A DNA stretch of 44,391 nt from Pseudomonadota bacterium (GCA_018240465.1 JAFEFS010000066.1:1-44391), one strand, 5' to 3'; shown: positions 1 through 9,172, counted from the stretch's first letter. Made by a program: numbers and translations. Notes: generated by a model not told the origin, from the sequence alone.

Positions 1-53
1 CCGCGTCCGTTCGCCTGTCCGCGCGCCCGAAGGGCGAGTGGAAGCTCCTGTTG

Positions 54-1448
54 CTACGCGGACTTCTGCCCGCGCAAAAGACTCAACGCGAGATACCCGA
101 TCGCCGCCGCAGCGGCGACGAGCACAGCCCAGAGCAGGAAGGTTTTCCAGTCGTACTTCGACGCGGGCGTCGGCGCTCGCAGCGCGGCATCGCCGGCGAG
201 GGTCTGGCGCGCGCCGAGGGCGGCGAGCGGCGGCTGCCAGTCGGCGCCGAGTTTGCCGCGCAACTGGGCCAGGGCGACATCGACCGGATAGTCGGCCCGA
301 CGCGCGGTGGCACTGCCGGCGACGAGCCGGTAGCTATGCGTGCCGTCACCGAGAAAAACGAAGCGGTCGGGGCGCCAGGCGAGATGCAAAATCGGCGCGC
401 GGTTGAGCGGCGTCGCCGACTGCACGCGCCATTCGTTGTCGCGCACCGCGCCCGTCAGGGTCGTCTCGTCGTTGACGATGGCGTCGCCGCCTTGCTGCAG
501 GTGGAACGCGGTGAAGTCGGCGCGCGGCGTCCACGCTTGTGCGCCGCTGCGGCGGCTGGCGATGCCGACGCGTGCGACCGAATTATCGGCGATGAGATCG
601 AGCTTGATCGCCTCGATCGGCAGCGCGGCCGGCAGGTCGTAGCGATACTCGACGCCGGTCAGCGTCGGCGCACCGGATGCGGCCGGTTCCTTTGCCGTGC
701 GCGACAGCCACTCGCGCGCGGCGCGTGCCGGACTGCGCCGTGCCAAGGTGACGGCGCTGACACGCAGGCCCGGCAGCATGACGCCGTGATCGAGGCGACG
801 CAGGCGCAGGTATTTCGCGTGCACGCCGGTCGCATCGATCTCGTGCAGTTCGAGGCGATTGCCGTCCTGGGCGAGGCTGAGCACGCTCGCGCCGGCGACC
901 GCGCTGCGCCAGTTCTGCAGGTCGTCGCTCGCGGCGAGGGCGAATTGCGCGTTGACCGAACCGGCGCCCTCGTCCCAGTCGAGGCGCAGGCGGTCGATCG
1001 GCGCGTCGAGGTTGCCCGCGTCGATCAGATAGTCCCGGGAATCCGGCGTCGCCTTCGCGGCCGTACCAAGATCGGCACCGATGCTGCGCAGGCGCCCGTC
1101 CGCGTCGCGTTCGATGCGCAGGTTGAGCGGGGCGTCGGCCGGATTCGACGGCAGGCCGGCGGGCAACGCGAACAAGGGCAGCTCGGTGCGTGCGGAGACG
1201 ACGGTGGCGGGATCGGCGGCGCGCGCGGCAGTCGGCACGGCGTTGCCCTGGTCGTCGACGACGACGAGATCGCGCATCTGCGGATCGGTCAGGGTCCGAT
1301 AGACCTCAAGCGGCAATTCGACCTGCCAGGCGGCGGCGTCGCCGGTCAGGGTCAGCGGCCACGAATACGCGTAGCGTTTCGAATCATCGCCATGCGCAGC
1401 GGCTGCGACAAAGAGCAGGGCAACGGACAGCGCGACGACGCGCTTCAT
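54..1448 (-). CDS. DUF3999 family exported/membrane-anchored protein
   Basis: The product is about 464 residues. It has an N-terminal signal peptide (MKRVVALSVALLFVAAAAHG) and a long, probably beta-rich periplasmic region. Near the C-terminus is one hydrophobic helix (FLLWAVLVAAAAAIGYLALSLL) followed by a short basic tail. This layout, and its position directly after a DUF2339 gene, match the DUF3999 family, whose function is not established. The start is the ATG at 1448, which overlaps the stop of the DUF2339 gene by four bases (ATGA), so the two are probably translationally coupled. A longer frame continues upstream but lies entirely under the DUF2339 gene. I infer an envelope role, perhaps as the periplasmic partner of the neighbour. 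Confidence 0.82.
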   Translation of the reverse strand: MKRVVALSVALLFVAAAAHGDDSKRYAYSWPLTLTGDAAAWQVELPLEVYRTLTDPQMRDLVVVDDQGNAVPTAARAADPATVVSARTELPLFALPAGLPSNPADAPLNLRIERDADGRLRSIGADLGTAAKATPDSRDYLIDAGNLDAPIDRLRLDWDEGAGSVNAQFALAASDDLQNWRSAVAGASVLSLAQDGNRLELHEIDATGVHAKYLRLRRLDHGVMLPGLRVSAVTLARRSPARAAREWLSRTAKEPAASGAPTLTGVEYRYDLPAALPIEAIKLDLIADNSVARVGIASRRSGAQAWTPRADFTAFHLQQGGDAIVNDETTLTGAVRDNEWRVQSATPLNRAPILHLAWRPDRFVFLGDGTHSYRLVAGSATARRADYPVDVALAQLRGKLGADWQPPLAALGARQTLAGDAALRAPTPASKYDWKTFLLWAVLVAAAAAIGYLALSLLRGQKSA

Positions 1449-4201
1449 GTCGGTTCTCCCGCAGCGCCAGTCTTCGGCGGCACCGGGGCGAAGTAGCCGA
1501 CCGCGACGAGCAGCACACCGACCACGAGCACGCCGACGATCGCAGACAGGTCGTTGAGATAGTTGCGATCGATCAGCATGAGCTTGACCAGCACGAGCGC
1601 CATCAACGCCGCGCCGCCGAACCAGACCGCGCGCGAACCACGCTGCTTGCCGGCGAGCATCGCGGCGATACCGGCCAGCGTCCACACGATCGACAGCGCC
1701 GACTGCGCGAGCGGCGAGGAGGCCATGTTCGCGTCCCATGGCACGCCGCCGAAGAAGTGCACGCAACGCAATGTGATCGAAGTGAGCAGGACGAAGCCCG
1801 CCGCCGCGAGCACCCGCGCGCGCAACTCGGCATCGAGAAAAACCTTGCCTTCGCCTTGCGCCTGCCGGTACCAAAGTGCAAGCAGCACGAGCCAGGCGAT
1901 CTGCGCGAGTTCCAGCGGATTGAGCACGGGAAGATACGGCAACGGCGTCGGCTCGCCTTCCTGCACGAGGCCGGCGAGCCAAGCGATGCCCATGGTCGCA
2001 ACGAGACTGCCGAGCAGCGGCGTACGCAGCGCAACGACCCCGACGGCGAGTGGCCAGTGCGCGAGCGGCGAGCGGCGCAGCACGAGCAGGTACGCAGCCG
2101 CGAACGGGGCGAGCAGGGACAGCGCGAACCAGATGCCGCGCAAGTGCAGGTGATCGTGGCCGAGATGGCCGAGTTCGAGCGAAAGGAGCAGCGTACAGAT
2201 CCACAAATAAATAAAATGCAGAATGCGCGCGACTCGGGTGTTGTCGGCGACGATGGCGGGCAGCGTGCGCCAAGTGGCGGCGAACCACATGGCCCAGGCG
2301 GCCAGATGCCAGCCTTCGAGCGGGCCATGCTCGTCGAGCATGGTCAGCACGACGAACGGCAGGCCGAGCGCGATCGTGACCACGGCGGGCACGAGCAGTT
2401 CGCGCCAGGTCAGGCGGCGCGCGGCTTCGGTAGCGATCAGCGCGGTCGCGGCGAGGAATGCGAGCCATGCGTCCCAGTGCCGTGCGTGCGCGGCGAAGCG
2501 TTCGATCTCGTTGCCGCCGGCGAGGTACCACCAGAACCCGCCCCAGACGAGGAACAGCAGGGTCAGCGGCGCATGCGCATCGCGCCGGTGCAACAGGCGC
2601 GCGCTGACGAGGCCGGCGAGCGCGAGAAGTACGGCGCCGAGAAACGTACCGTTCAGGATCGGCGCCGCATCTGCGGCGGCGGCGAAGCCGTCGCCGCAGA
2701 TCGCACCGGCCATGCCTTGCAGCGCGTAGCCGATCCAGCGCGGGACGCGCCGCGCCTGACGCAGGCCGAGCCAGACCAGCGCCGCGCCTTCGAGCGCGAA
2801 CGTACACGTCGTCGCCTGTGCCGACAGCGCGAGTGGCACGGCGATCGTGGCGAAGCCGAGGGCGAGCAGCGCGTGCGATTCACCGAGCAGCTGCGCGTGC
2901 CAGCGGCGCAGTTCCAGCGCGGCGAGCGCAGCGTAGATCGCCGCGGCGCCGAGTGCGCTGAACGCAAGCGGCATGCGCGCGCCCTCGAGCAGCGCCGCTT
3001 GCAGCGCGAACACGACCAGCGGCGTGCCGAACACGAGGCTGCCGCTGACCACGGCCTGCGCACGGTTCGGTCCGGCCCCGCCTTGCTGCCGCGCCTGCAG
3101 GCGTGCGTGCAGCACCGGAATCAAAAGATATAACGCGAAGAACAGCAACAGGAATGGCTCGGTCGAGGCGATCAGTTCCGGTCGGTACTTGAGCGCGCCC
3201 CAGGCCGCGCCGACGCCGAAGGTGAAGACGAAGCCGACGAGGTTGAGCGCGCGCCACGGCTTGATCCAGGCGATGAGGAAGATCGCCGCGTTGAGCACGG
3301 CGTAGTACGAGAACAGGGCGACGTGGTTGCCGCTGTCGGTCGAGGCGAGGATCGGTGCGAGGAAGCCGCCGACGATCGCGAGCACGGCGAGCGCGGCCGA
3401 ATCCTGCAGCACCGCGAGCAGCCCCGCGCCGGCGACGACGATAACGAGCAGGGCGAAGGTCAGCGTCGGCGGCAGCAGCGCGTACAGACGGTACGCTGCG
3501 AAGATGGTCAGGATCAGCACGCCGATCGCGCCGCCCTGCAGGCTCAACGCGAACGGGCGCTGCGACTCGCGCTTGCGCCACGCGAACGCGAGCGCGGCGA
3601 GTGCGGCGGCGGCGACAGCGAGGAAACGGAACTCGACCGGCACCGACAGCCAGCCCGCGTCGGCCGCGTACTTGAACAGGTAGGCGACGCCGAAGAACAC
3701 GACGACGATGCCCGCCTTCACCAGCGGATTGCCTTCGGTCAACCAGCGCTTGAGCCAGGCGAGCGCGGGCGGATCGGCGCGCGGTGGAGCCGGGCTGGGC
3801 GACGTCGTCGCCGATGCCGGTCTGGTTTCGGTCGCGGCCGCGAGCGTGCGCAAATCGATCGTCGTCGCTCCGCGATCGGCCATGGCGGCGGTCGCGGCGA
3901 CAGGAGCGAAAACGGGATGCGCCGGCGCGGTCGCGGACTGCATGGCGGCCGTTTCGACGGGTAGCGAAGGCGTGACCGCGACGTCCGGCACCTCGGCCCG
4001 CTGCGTGGCAGGCGCTGAAACCAGCATCTTGATCTGCGCTTCGAGTTCGCCGATCCGCTTGCCGAGCCTGGCGAGCCGGCCGAACAGCAGCCCGCAGACA
4101 ATGCCGAAAGTCATCCCCAGCGCGCCGACCGATTCGTCGAGCACGATCCAGCTCAGCCAGCCGCCGAACACGGCACCGACGAACATCCACAAGAAAATCA
4201 T
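1445..4201 (-). CDS. DUF2339 multi-spanning membrane protein
   Basis: This is a protein of 918 residues. It begins with a hydrophobic segment, followed by a short coiled-coil-like stretch (LGKRIGELEAQIKMLV) and a low-complexity Ala/Pro-rich linker to about residue 150. The rest is more than twenty closely packed hydrophobic helices. Length and topology fit the DUF2339 family of bacterial inner-membrane proteins, which has no assigned biochemical function. It overlaps the downstream DUF3999 gene by four bases. The ATG at 4201 is the first start in an otherwise non-coding upstream stretch (4202-4387), where I see no clear promoter. Confidence 0.85.
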   Translation of the reverse strand: MIFLWMFVGAVFGGWLSWIVLDESVGALGMTFGIVCGLLFGRLARLGKRIGELEAQIKMLVSAPATQRAEVPDVAVTPSLPVETAAMQSATAPAHPVFAPVAATAAMADRGATTIDLRTLAAATETRPASATTSPSPAPPRADPPALAWLKRWLTEGNPLVKAGIVVVFFGVAYLFKYAADAGWLSVPVEFRFLAVAAAALAALAFAWRKRESQRPFALSLQGGAIGVLILTIFAAYRLYALLPPTLTFALLVIVVAGAGLLAVLQDSAALAVLAIVGGFLAPILASTDSGNHVALFSYYAVLNAAIFLIAWIKPWRALNLVGFVFTFGVGAAWGALKYRPELIASTEPFLLLFFALYLLIPVLHARLQARQQGGAGPNRAQAVVSGSLVFGTPLVVFALQAALLEGARMPLAFSALGAAAIYAALAALELRRWHAQLLGESHALLALGFATIAVPLALSAQATTCTFALEGAALVWLGLRQARRVPRWIGYALQGMAGAICGDGFAAAADAAPILNGTFLGAVLLALAGLVSARLLHRRDAHAPLTLLFLVWGGFWWYLAGGNEIERFAAHARHWDAWLAFLAATALIATEAARRLTWRELLVPAVVTIALGLPFVVLTMLDEHGPLEGWHLAAWAMWFAATWRTLPAIVADNTRVARILHFIYLWICTLLLSLELGHLGHDHLHLRGIWFALSLLAPFAAAYLLVLRRSPLAHWPLAVGVVALRTPLLGSLVATMGIAWLAGLVQEGEPTPLPYLPVLNPLELAQIAWLVLLALWYRQAQGEGKVFLDAELRARVLAAAGFVLLTSITLRCVHFFGGVPWDANMASSPLAQSALSIVWTLAGIAAMLAGKQRGSRAVWFGGAALMALVLVKLMLIDRNYLNDLSAIVGVLVVGVLLVAVGYFAPVPPKTGAAGEPT

Positions 4202-4387
4202 AGCGTCTGTCTCCCGTTGCGCGCCGGCGCGAGCCGCGCAGTCAAAACCCCAAGGCGATATTAGTGCCTACTCACGCAAAGCCGCCATGGCTCGCGCCGG
4301 CTCTTCTCCCCCGGCCTGGCTGTGCGACGGAATCTGTCGGGAAACCTCTCCACGCGGCTGGCAAGACGAAATACCGGGGGGCGCGGA

Positions 4388-5308
4388 TCAGTACAGCGGA
4401 GGGTCTGCCGGCGGCCGCGACTTGAAGCGCTTGTGCACCCACAGGTATTGCTCCGGTGCCTCGCGCACCATGCGCTCGATCTGTGCGTTGACGCGTGCGG
4501 TGTCGGCGATGGCATCGGCGCCCGGGAAGTTTTCCAGCGGCGCTTCGAGGCGCAGCTGGTAGCCGCGCCCGTCGGGCAGGCGGCGATGGAAGAACGGGAC
4601 CACCGCGGCGCCGGACAGGCGCGCGAGATGGTGCGTCGCGGTGATCGTCGCCGCGGCGAGGCCGAAGAACGGTACGAACACGGCGTCCTTGCCGCGCATG
4701 TCCTGGTCGGGCGCGTACCAGAGCGCGCCACCGCGGCGCAGGTACTTCACCGTCGCGAGCAACTCGTCCTTGGTGAACATCACCTCGGCGTAGTGCAGGC
4801 GCGAGCGCAGAACTTCGTGCTCGAACACGGGATTGTCCATCACGCGATACATGCCGGCGATGCGGATGCGTTGCGAGACCAGGCGCGCGCACAATTCGAG
4901 GTGCGAGAAGTGCGCGCCGACGAGGAGCACGCCGCGGCCCTGCGCACGGCAGACTTCGAGGTGTTCGAGCCCTTCGATCGCGCACGGCACGCGCGCGATC
5001 GCGCGGTCGCTGCCCATCCAGGCGAAGGCGAACTCGACCAGCATCATGCCGAGGTCGGCGAGCGTGGCGCGCAGCAGGCGTTCGCGTTCGTCCGCGGAAA
5101 GTTCCGGGAAGCATAGTTCGAGATTGCGCCGCGCGACGCGGCGACGCGCGCCGGGCAACTGCCGGGTCAGCAGGCCGAGCGCGCGGCCGAGCAGATGCAA
5201 CGCGCGGTACGGCAGCAGCGCGACGAGTTTCATCACGCCGATGCCGAGCCACGCGGGCCAGCAGCGCGGCGAACGCAAGGAGGGTTGTGGGCTTTCCGGC
5301 ACCGTCAT
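4388..5308 (-). CDS. LpxL/HtrB-family lipid A acyltransferase
   Basis: The product is about 306 residues. This family transfers an acyl chain to Kdo2-lipid IVA (or a related lipid A precursor) at the inner face of the inner membrane. The N-terminus resembles E. coli LpxL, with an Arg-Tyr/Cys-Trp motif, then WLGIGV and a hydrophobic anchor, then RRNLELCFPEL. The catalytic HX4(D/E) motif is present as HFSHLE within GAHFSHLELCAR. Further family blocks are WYAPDQD and VPFF. I chose the ATG at 5308 because the preserved N-terminal alignment begins there. It lies divergent to waaA, so two lipid A-core genes sit back to back. Whether it adds laurate or another acyl chain cannot be read from the sequence. 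Confidence 0.88.
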   Translation of the reverse strand: MTVPESPQPSLRSPRCWPAWLGIGVMKLVALLPYRALHLLGRALGLLTRQLPGARRRVARRNLELCFPELSADERERLLRATLADLGMMLVEFAFAWMGSDRAIARVPCAIEGLEHLEVCRAQGRGVLLVGAHFSHLELCARLVSQRIRIAGMYRVMDNPVFEHEVLRSRLHYAEVMFTKDELLATVKYLRRGGALWYAPDQDMRGKDAVFVPFFGLAAATITATHHLARLSGAAVVPFFHRRLPDGRGYQLRLEAPLENFPGADAIADTARVNAQIERMVREAPEQYLWVHKRFKSRPPADPPLY

Positions 5309-5315
5309 CGCGCGA

Positions 5316-5321
5316 AGTATA
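5316..5321 (-). promoter_or_regulatory. Candidate -10 element for the LpxL-type gene
   Basis: On the minus strand these bases read TATACT, one mismatch from the sigma-70 -10 consensus. The element is only seven bases upstream of the ATG at 5308, so transcription from it would begin at or next to the start codon. No Shine-Dalgarno sequence is visible. No convincing -35 is seen. Confidence 0.35.
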
Positions 5322-5350
5322 CGGGAGTGCTGCGAGGTTGTTTTTTGCGC

Positions 5351-5449
5351 ATCATTGTCGCGAAGGCGGGAATCCAGAGCCTTTTCTTGTGCGTCGCGAA
5401 CCCGAAGGCGGAGGTCGCAGGATTCCCGCCGCGAACCCGCGCGAATGAC
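5351..5449. repeat. REP-like inverted repeat between lpxL-like gene and waaA
   Basis: Eleven-base perfect arms (GGCGGGAATCC at 5365-5375 and GGATTCCCGCC at 5420-5430) enclose about 44 bases. The outer flanks (ATCATTGTCGCG and CGCGAATGAC) are also roughly complementary. It resembles the widespread GGCGGGAATCC-type intergenic repeats of proteobacteria. It occupies most of the 216-base gap between two divergent genes. There is no coding potential beyond shadows. Confidence 0.6.
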
Positions 5450-5491
5450 CGGCCACGCGCATTGTCCCGAATTCCGCGTTCGCCCCGCGGC

Positions 5492-5497
5492 TATACT
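5492..5497 (+). promoter_or_regulatory. Candidate -10 element for waaA
   Basis: TATACT lies 27 bases upstream of the proposed GTG start of waaA, the expected place for a -10 element with a short leader. No good -35 is present at 16-18 bases. Confidence 0.35.
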
Positions 5498-5524
5498 TCG
5501 CCATCCTTCACTCCGCCTCCCCAC

Positions 5525-6811
5525 GTGCCGTTTCGCCGCCTTCTCTACACGCTGACCATGTACTTGCTGACGCCGGCCATCCTGTACCGGCTCGCGGTGC
5601 GCGGCCTGCGCTATCGCGAATACTTCGAGCGTTGGCGCGAGCGTTTCGGCCACTCCACGGTCGAGTTGAAGGAAAGCATCTGGATCCACGCGGTGTCGAT
5701 GGGCGAGGTCAATGCCGCGCTGCCGCTGATCGACGCGTTGATGGCGCAGTACGCCGGCATGAAGTTCGTGATCACCACGGTGACACCTACCGGCTCCGAA
5801 CGCGTGCGCCGCGTCTATGGTGATCGCGTCGTCAACCTGTATCTGCCGTATGACTTGCCGCGCTCGATCGCGCGCTTCCTCGACCGTATCCACCCACGTG
5901 TCGCCGTGATCATGGAAACCGAGATCTGGCCGAACCTGTTCTTCGAGTGCGAGGCGCGCAGGATCCCATTGATCATCGCCAACGCTCGTCTGTCGGAAAA
6001 AAGCCTGCGCGGCTATTCGCCGATCCGTCCGCTCGTGCAGCGCGCGCTGGCCGGGGTCGGGTACATCGCCGCGCAATCGGCGACTGACGCCGCGCGGTTC
6101 GCCGAACTCGGCGCGCAGGCCGAGCGCCTCGGCGTGATCGGCAACCTCAAGTACGACATGAGCGTGCCCAAGCACCTGGTCGCGGAGGCTGCGACGATGC
6201 GCGCCGCCTGGGGAGCGCGCCGCCCGGTGTGGATCGCAGCGAGCACGCACGACGGCGAGGAACTGCCGGTGCTCAAGGCGCATGCGGAAGTGCTGCGCCG
6301 CTTCCCGGACGCGCTGATGCTGATCGTGCCGCGCCACCCGGAACGCTTCAAACCGGTCGCGCTCGCCTGCCGCAGCTTCGGCTTCGCCACACGCACGCGC
6401 AGCGAAGAACATGCGGCGGCCGCGGACACGCAATGTTTCGTCGTCGACACGCTGGGCGAACTGCTCAACTATTACGCCGCGACCGACGTGGCTTTCGTCG
6501 GCGGCAGCCTCGTACCGATCGGCGGGCACAACGTGCTCGAACCGGCCGCGCTCGCGGTGCCGATCGTGGTCGGCCCGTACATGTTCAATTTCGCCGAGAT
6601 CAACCAGAGCCTGACCGCGGCCGGCGCCTCGCTGCAGGTGCTCGACGGCGACGAGCTCGGCGCCGCGATCACGCGCCTGTTCGCCGACGGCGTGCTGCGC
6701 AAGCGCGTCGGCCAAGCCGCGCAGCACGCATTCGAACGCGAGCAGGGCAGCGTGTTGCGCACGCTGGCGATCGTGGAGAAGGCGCTCGGCGACGAGCCGG
6801 GGAAAAAGTAA
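5525..6811 (+). CDS. waaA: 3-deoxy-D-manno-octulosonic acid (Kdo) transferase
   Basis: WaaA (KdtA) adds Kdo from CMP-Kdo to lipid IVA on the cytoplasmic face of the inner membrane. The product is 428 residues, close to the E. coli enzyme (425). Features seen are an N-terminal hydrophobic anchor (LLYTLTMYLLTPAILYRL), the SMGEV motif with the conserved catalytic Glu at about residue 61, METEIWPNL, the PRHPERF block at the start of the C-terminal GT-B domain, and VGGSLVPIGGHNVLEPA in the nucleotide-sugar site. I prefer the GTG at 5525 because it restores the family N-terminus (PFRRLLYTL); the next ATG, at 5558, would cut into the anchor. The gene converges on tolC and shares a hairpin with it. 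Confidence 0.93.
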   Translation: MPFRRLLYTLTMYLLTPAILYRLAVRGLRYREYFERWRERFGHSTVELKESIWIHAVSMGEVNAALPLIDALMAQYAGMKFVITTVTPTGSERVRRVYGDRVVNLYLPYDLPRSIARFLDRIHPRVAVIMETEIWPNLFFECEARRIPLIIANARLSEKSLRGYSPIRPLVQRALAGVGYIAAQSATDAARFAELGAQAERLGVIGNLKYDMSVPKHLVAEAATMRAAWGARRPVWIAASTHDGEELPVLKAHAEVLRRFPDALMLIVPRHPERFKPVALACRSFGFATRTRSEEHAAAADTQCFVVDTLGELLNYYAATDVAFVGGSLVPIGGHNVLEPAALAVPIVVGPYMFNFAEINQSLTAAGASLQVLDGDELGAAITRLFADGVLRKRVGQAAQHAFEREQGSVLRTLAIVEKALGDEPGKK

Positions 6812-6833
6812 GGGCGCGGTCGTCCGCGCCCTT
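6810..6833 (-). terminator. Intrinsic terminator of tolC, shared with waaA end
   Basis: A perfect ten-base-pair stem (AAGGGCGCGG and CCGCGCCCTT) with a four-base loop overlaps the waaA stop codon. Read on the minus strand it is followed by TACTTTTTCC, a U-rich tract, so it should stop tolC transcription. In the plus direction there is no clear U-run. Confidence 0.75.
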
Positions 6834-6874
6834 GCTGGTTTCCGGCCCGTCAAACCGGACCATGGAGTGTCGCG

Positions 6875-8293
6875 CTACTGCAGCAACGCGTTGACCGAAT
6901 CGAGGTCCCTGGTCGCGATCGCACCGGCCGACTGCTTGAGCAGCAGGCCACTGAGCACGAAGTTGTGGCGAGCCTGCGAGTAGGAGCTCTGCGCGCTGAC
7001 GAGCTGGCTCTGGCTGGTGAGCACGTCAAGGATGGTCTTGGTGCCGACTTCGAATCCGGCCTGCGTTGCATCGACCGCGCTTTGTGCCGAGACCACCGCG
7101 GCCTTGGCCGCTTCGACTTCGCTGATACCCGAAATCACCGTGCGGTACGCGTTGCGCGTGTTGGCGACGACGCCGCGGCGGGTGATTTCGAGCTGGTCCT
7201 GCGCTGCGTCGCGCTGGTAGACGGCCTGGCGCGTCTGCGATGAGACGAGACCGCCGGAGAAGATCGGAATGCTCAGGCTGACGCCGATCGTGGTGTTGCC
7301 GACCAGGCCGTTGCTGGACAGGTGCGGCCCTCCCGCATGGCCGGGCACGTCGACCCAGCCGCTGCCCCAGTTGGGCGTGTCGCTGCGCGTCAGCGTGGCG
7401 CCAAGGGTTGGATAGTGGCCGGCGCGGCTGGCGGAAATGCCGTGCTCGGCAGAGTCCACGGACTTCTGCGCCGAGGCGAGCGAAGGGTTTTGCTTCTCGG
7501 CAAGATCGACCCAGGCTTGCATGTCGCCTGGTACCGGTTTGTCGAGTGGAACCGGATCGCGCAACTTCTTCAGATCACCGAAATTCTTGCCGATGATCTG
7601 AACGAGCGCCTCGCGCTGCGTTTCGACGAAGTTCTGCGCGACGATGACGCCGGCGACCGCGGAGTCGTGCTGGGCGCGGGCGACATGCACGTCGGTGATC
7701 GCGGACAGGCCGACCTTGAAGCGTTCGTCGGCCTGATCGAGCTGCTTTTGCAGGGACTTTTCGTTGGCTTGGCTGAAAGCGAGCTGGTCCTCGGCGGTGA
7801 GTACGTTGAAGTAGGCCGTCGCGGTGCGCACAAGCAGGGCCTGCGACGCCGCGTCGTAGCTGAAGTCGGCGCCTTCGCTAAGCGCATTCGCCGCGCGCAG
7901 GCGCTCGATGTTGCCCCAGTTGAACAGCGACTGGCTCAAGGTGACCGAAGCAGGACGCGAGCGCGCGCGCGTGAACTGCGTGCCGGCTTCGAGCGCGCCG
8001 GTGATGTCGGACGTCGCCGGACTGCTGTTGCCGTTGCTGCGGTTGTAGCCGTAGCTGCCGTTGATCTGCGGCAGCAGCGCGGCGCGCGCCTGCGGCGAGC
8101 CTTCCTTGGTGGCCAGACGGTTCGCGTCCGCTGCGGCGAGCGTCGGGTCGGCTTCGCGCGCCTGCGCGTAGATCTGGCTCAGATCCTCCGCGCGCAGCGG
8201 CGATGCCAGCGTGCCGATGGCGATGGCGGCGGCGAGTGCGCCGAGCTTGACCCGGGCGGGCGCGGCATTTTTCATTTGTCTACTTTTGCGCAT
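6875..8293 (-). CDS. tolC: TolC-family outer membrane efflux protein
   Basis: The product is 472 residues from the ATG at 8293; a second in-frame ATG at 8275 is also possible. A signal peptide (LGALAAAIAIGTLASPLRA) precedes EDLSQIYAQAREADPTLAAA, the usual TolC N-terminus. Two long alpha-helical repeats follow, rich in Ala, Gln and Asn, with the recurring motif of outer membrane factors (SLSIPIFSGG, then ARNAYRTV-like helices, then GFEVGTKTILDVL and SQLVSAQSSYSQARHNFVLS). It forms the outer-membrane/periplasmic channel of tripartite efflux or type I secretion systems. The gene lies 46 bases after a Pcm-like gene and downstream of an RND pump operon on the same strand, which suggests but does not prove that it serves that pump. 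Confidence 0.9.
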   Translation of the reverse strand: MRKSRQMKNAAPARVKLGALAAAIAIGTLASPLRAEDLSQIYAQAREADPTLAAADANRLATKEGSPQARAALLPQINGSYGYNRSNGNSSPATSDITGALEAGTQFTRARSRPASVTLSQSLFNWGNIERLRAANALSEGADFSYDAASQALLVRTATAYFNVLTAEDQLAFSQANEKSLQKQLDQADERFKVGLSAITDVHVARAQHDSAVAGVIVAQNFVETQREALVQIIGKNFGDLKKLRDPVPLDKPVPGDMQAWVDLAEKQNPSLASAQKSVDSAEHGISASRAGHYPTLGATLTRSDTPNWGSGWVDVPGHAGGPHLSSNGLVGNTTIGVSLSIPIFSGGLVSSQTRQAVYQRDAAQDQLEITRRGVVANTRNAYRTVISGISEVEAAKAAVVSAQSAVDATQAGFEVGTKTILDVLTSQSQLVSAQSSYSQARHNFVLSGLLLKQSAGAIATRDLDSVNALLQ

Positions 8294-8339
8294 AGTGGGT
8301 TCCTTGGGAAATTCTCTGTGTGTGCCGCGGTGCCCGTAT

Positions 8340-8996
8340 TCAGAGCACGAAGCGGGCGACCGGTGCCGCATGGGTGAGGTAGGGCAGGTCGGTCTCGAAC
8401 AGTGCCTGCTCGCTCCATCCGCCGTCGGTACGCACATACAGAACGGCGCGCTGTGCCGGCGACTCGCCGACGATCGCGAGCAGGCGTCCACCCGGCTTGA
8501 TCCATTCGCGCCAGCGTGGCGGAAGCGCGGCCACGGCGCCAGTGACAAGCATCACGTCGAACTGTTGCCCGGGCTGGTAGGCGTTGACCGCGTCGGCATG
8601 CTCGATGTGCACGTTGCGGATGCCGGCGGTGGCGAGGTGCGCGCGCGCGGCTTCGACGAAGTCGACATGCTGCTCGACGCTGGTCACGTTGCCGCCGAGC
8701 CGGGCGAGGCAGGCGGTGAGGAAGCCGCAGCCGGTGCCGATCTCGAGCACGCTCTCGCCTTTCGCCGGCGCGATGGACTGCAGCAGGCGGCCCTCGATGA
8801 CCGGTTTGAGCGCGATTTCGCCATGGCCGAGCGGCAGCTCGATGTCGGTGAAGGCGAGGTTGCGCACGGCTTCGGGCAGGAAGTCTTCGCGTCGCAGCGC
8901 GCTGAGCGCCTCGAGCACGCGTTCGTCGAGTACGTCCCAGGGGCGCACCTGCTGTTCGATCATGTTGTTGCGTGCGAGTTCGACGTTGAGCGACAT
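8340..8996 (-). CDS. Protein-L-isoaspartate O-methyltransferase family protein
   Basis: The product is 218 residues. The family uses S-adenosylmethionine to methylate isoaspartyl residues in damaged proteins. The N-terminus has the family signature (MIEQQVRPWDVLD, ALSALRREDFLP). The SAM-binding motif I is VLEIGTGCGFLTA, with the acidic end of motif II at SVEQHVDFVE. The substrate-binding region is the stretch MLVTGAVAALPPRW. The start ATG at 8996 gives the family N-terminus. It precedes tolC by 46 bases, an arrangement seen in related genomes, and the two are probably co-transcribed. As a divergent Pcm-like protein, its real substrate is uncertain. Confidence 0.85.
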   Translation of the reverse strand: MSLNVELARNNMIEQQVRPWDVLDERVLEALSALRREDFLPEAVRNLAFTDIELPLGHGEIALKPVIEGRLLQSIAPAKGESVLEIGTGCGFLTACLARLGGNVTSVEQHVDFVEAARAHLATAGIRNVHIEHADAVNAYQPGQQFDVMLVTGAVAALPPRWREWIKPGGRLLAIVGESPAQRAVLYVRTDGGWSEQALFETDLPYLTHAAPVARFVL

Positions 8997-9172
8997 GGCG
9001 GGGTTTCCGGCTTTCATGAAAAGGATCAAAGGATAAAGTCTGGGCTTTGCGCCGGCAATCGTACGATGCCGCAGATCGCGACAACCGCCGAAGTGCCGGA
9101 AGTCATTCAAACCTTCGTGCATGTTCCGGCATCGTCGCTGACGCGAAGCTTACGCCGCCGATCCGGCTCGAT

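Noticed and set aside
1190..3133. A 647-codon plus-strand open frame opposite the DUF2339 and DUF3999 genes
   Set aside because: Its translation is dominated by Arg, Gln, Glu and Ala without hydrophobic core or motifs, as expected of a shadow frame in GC-rich DNA; the minus-strand genes have clear signals and topology.
5276..5524. A plus-strand N-terminal extension of waaA upstream to 5195
   Set aside because: It runs through the REP-like repeat and into the divergent gene, and the family N-terminus begins at the GTG at 5525.
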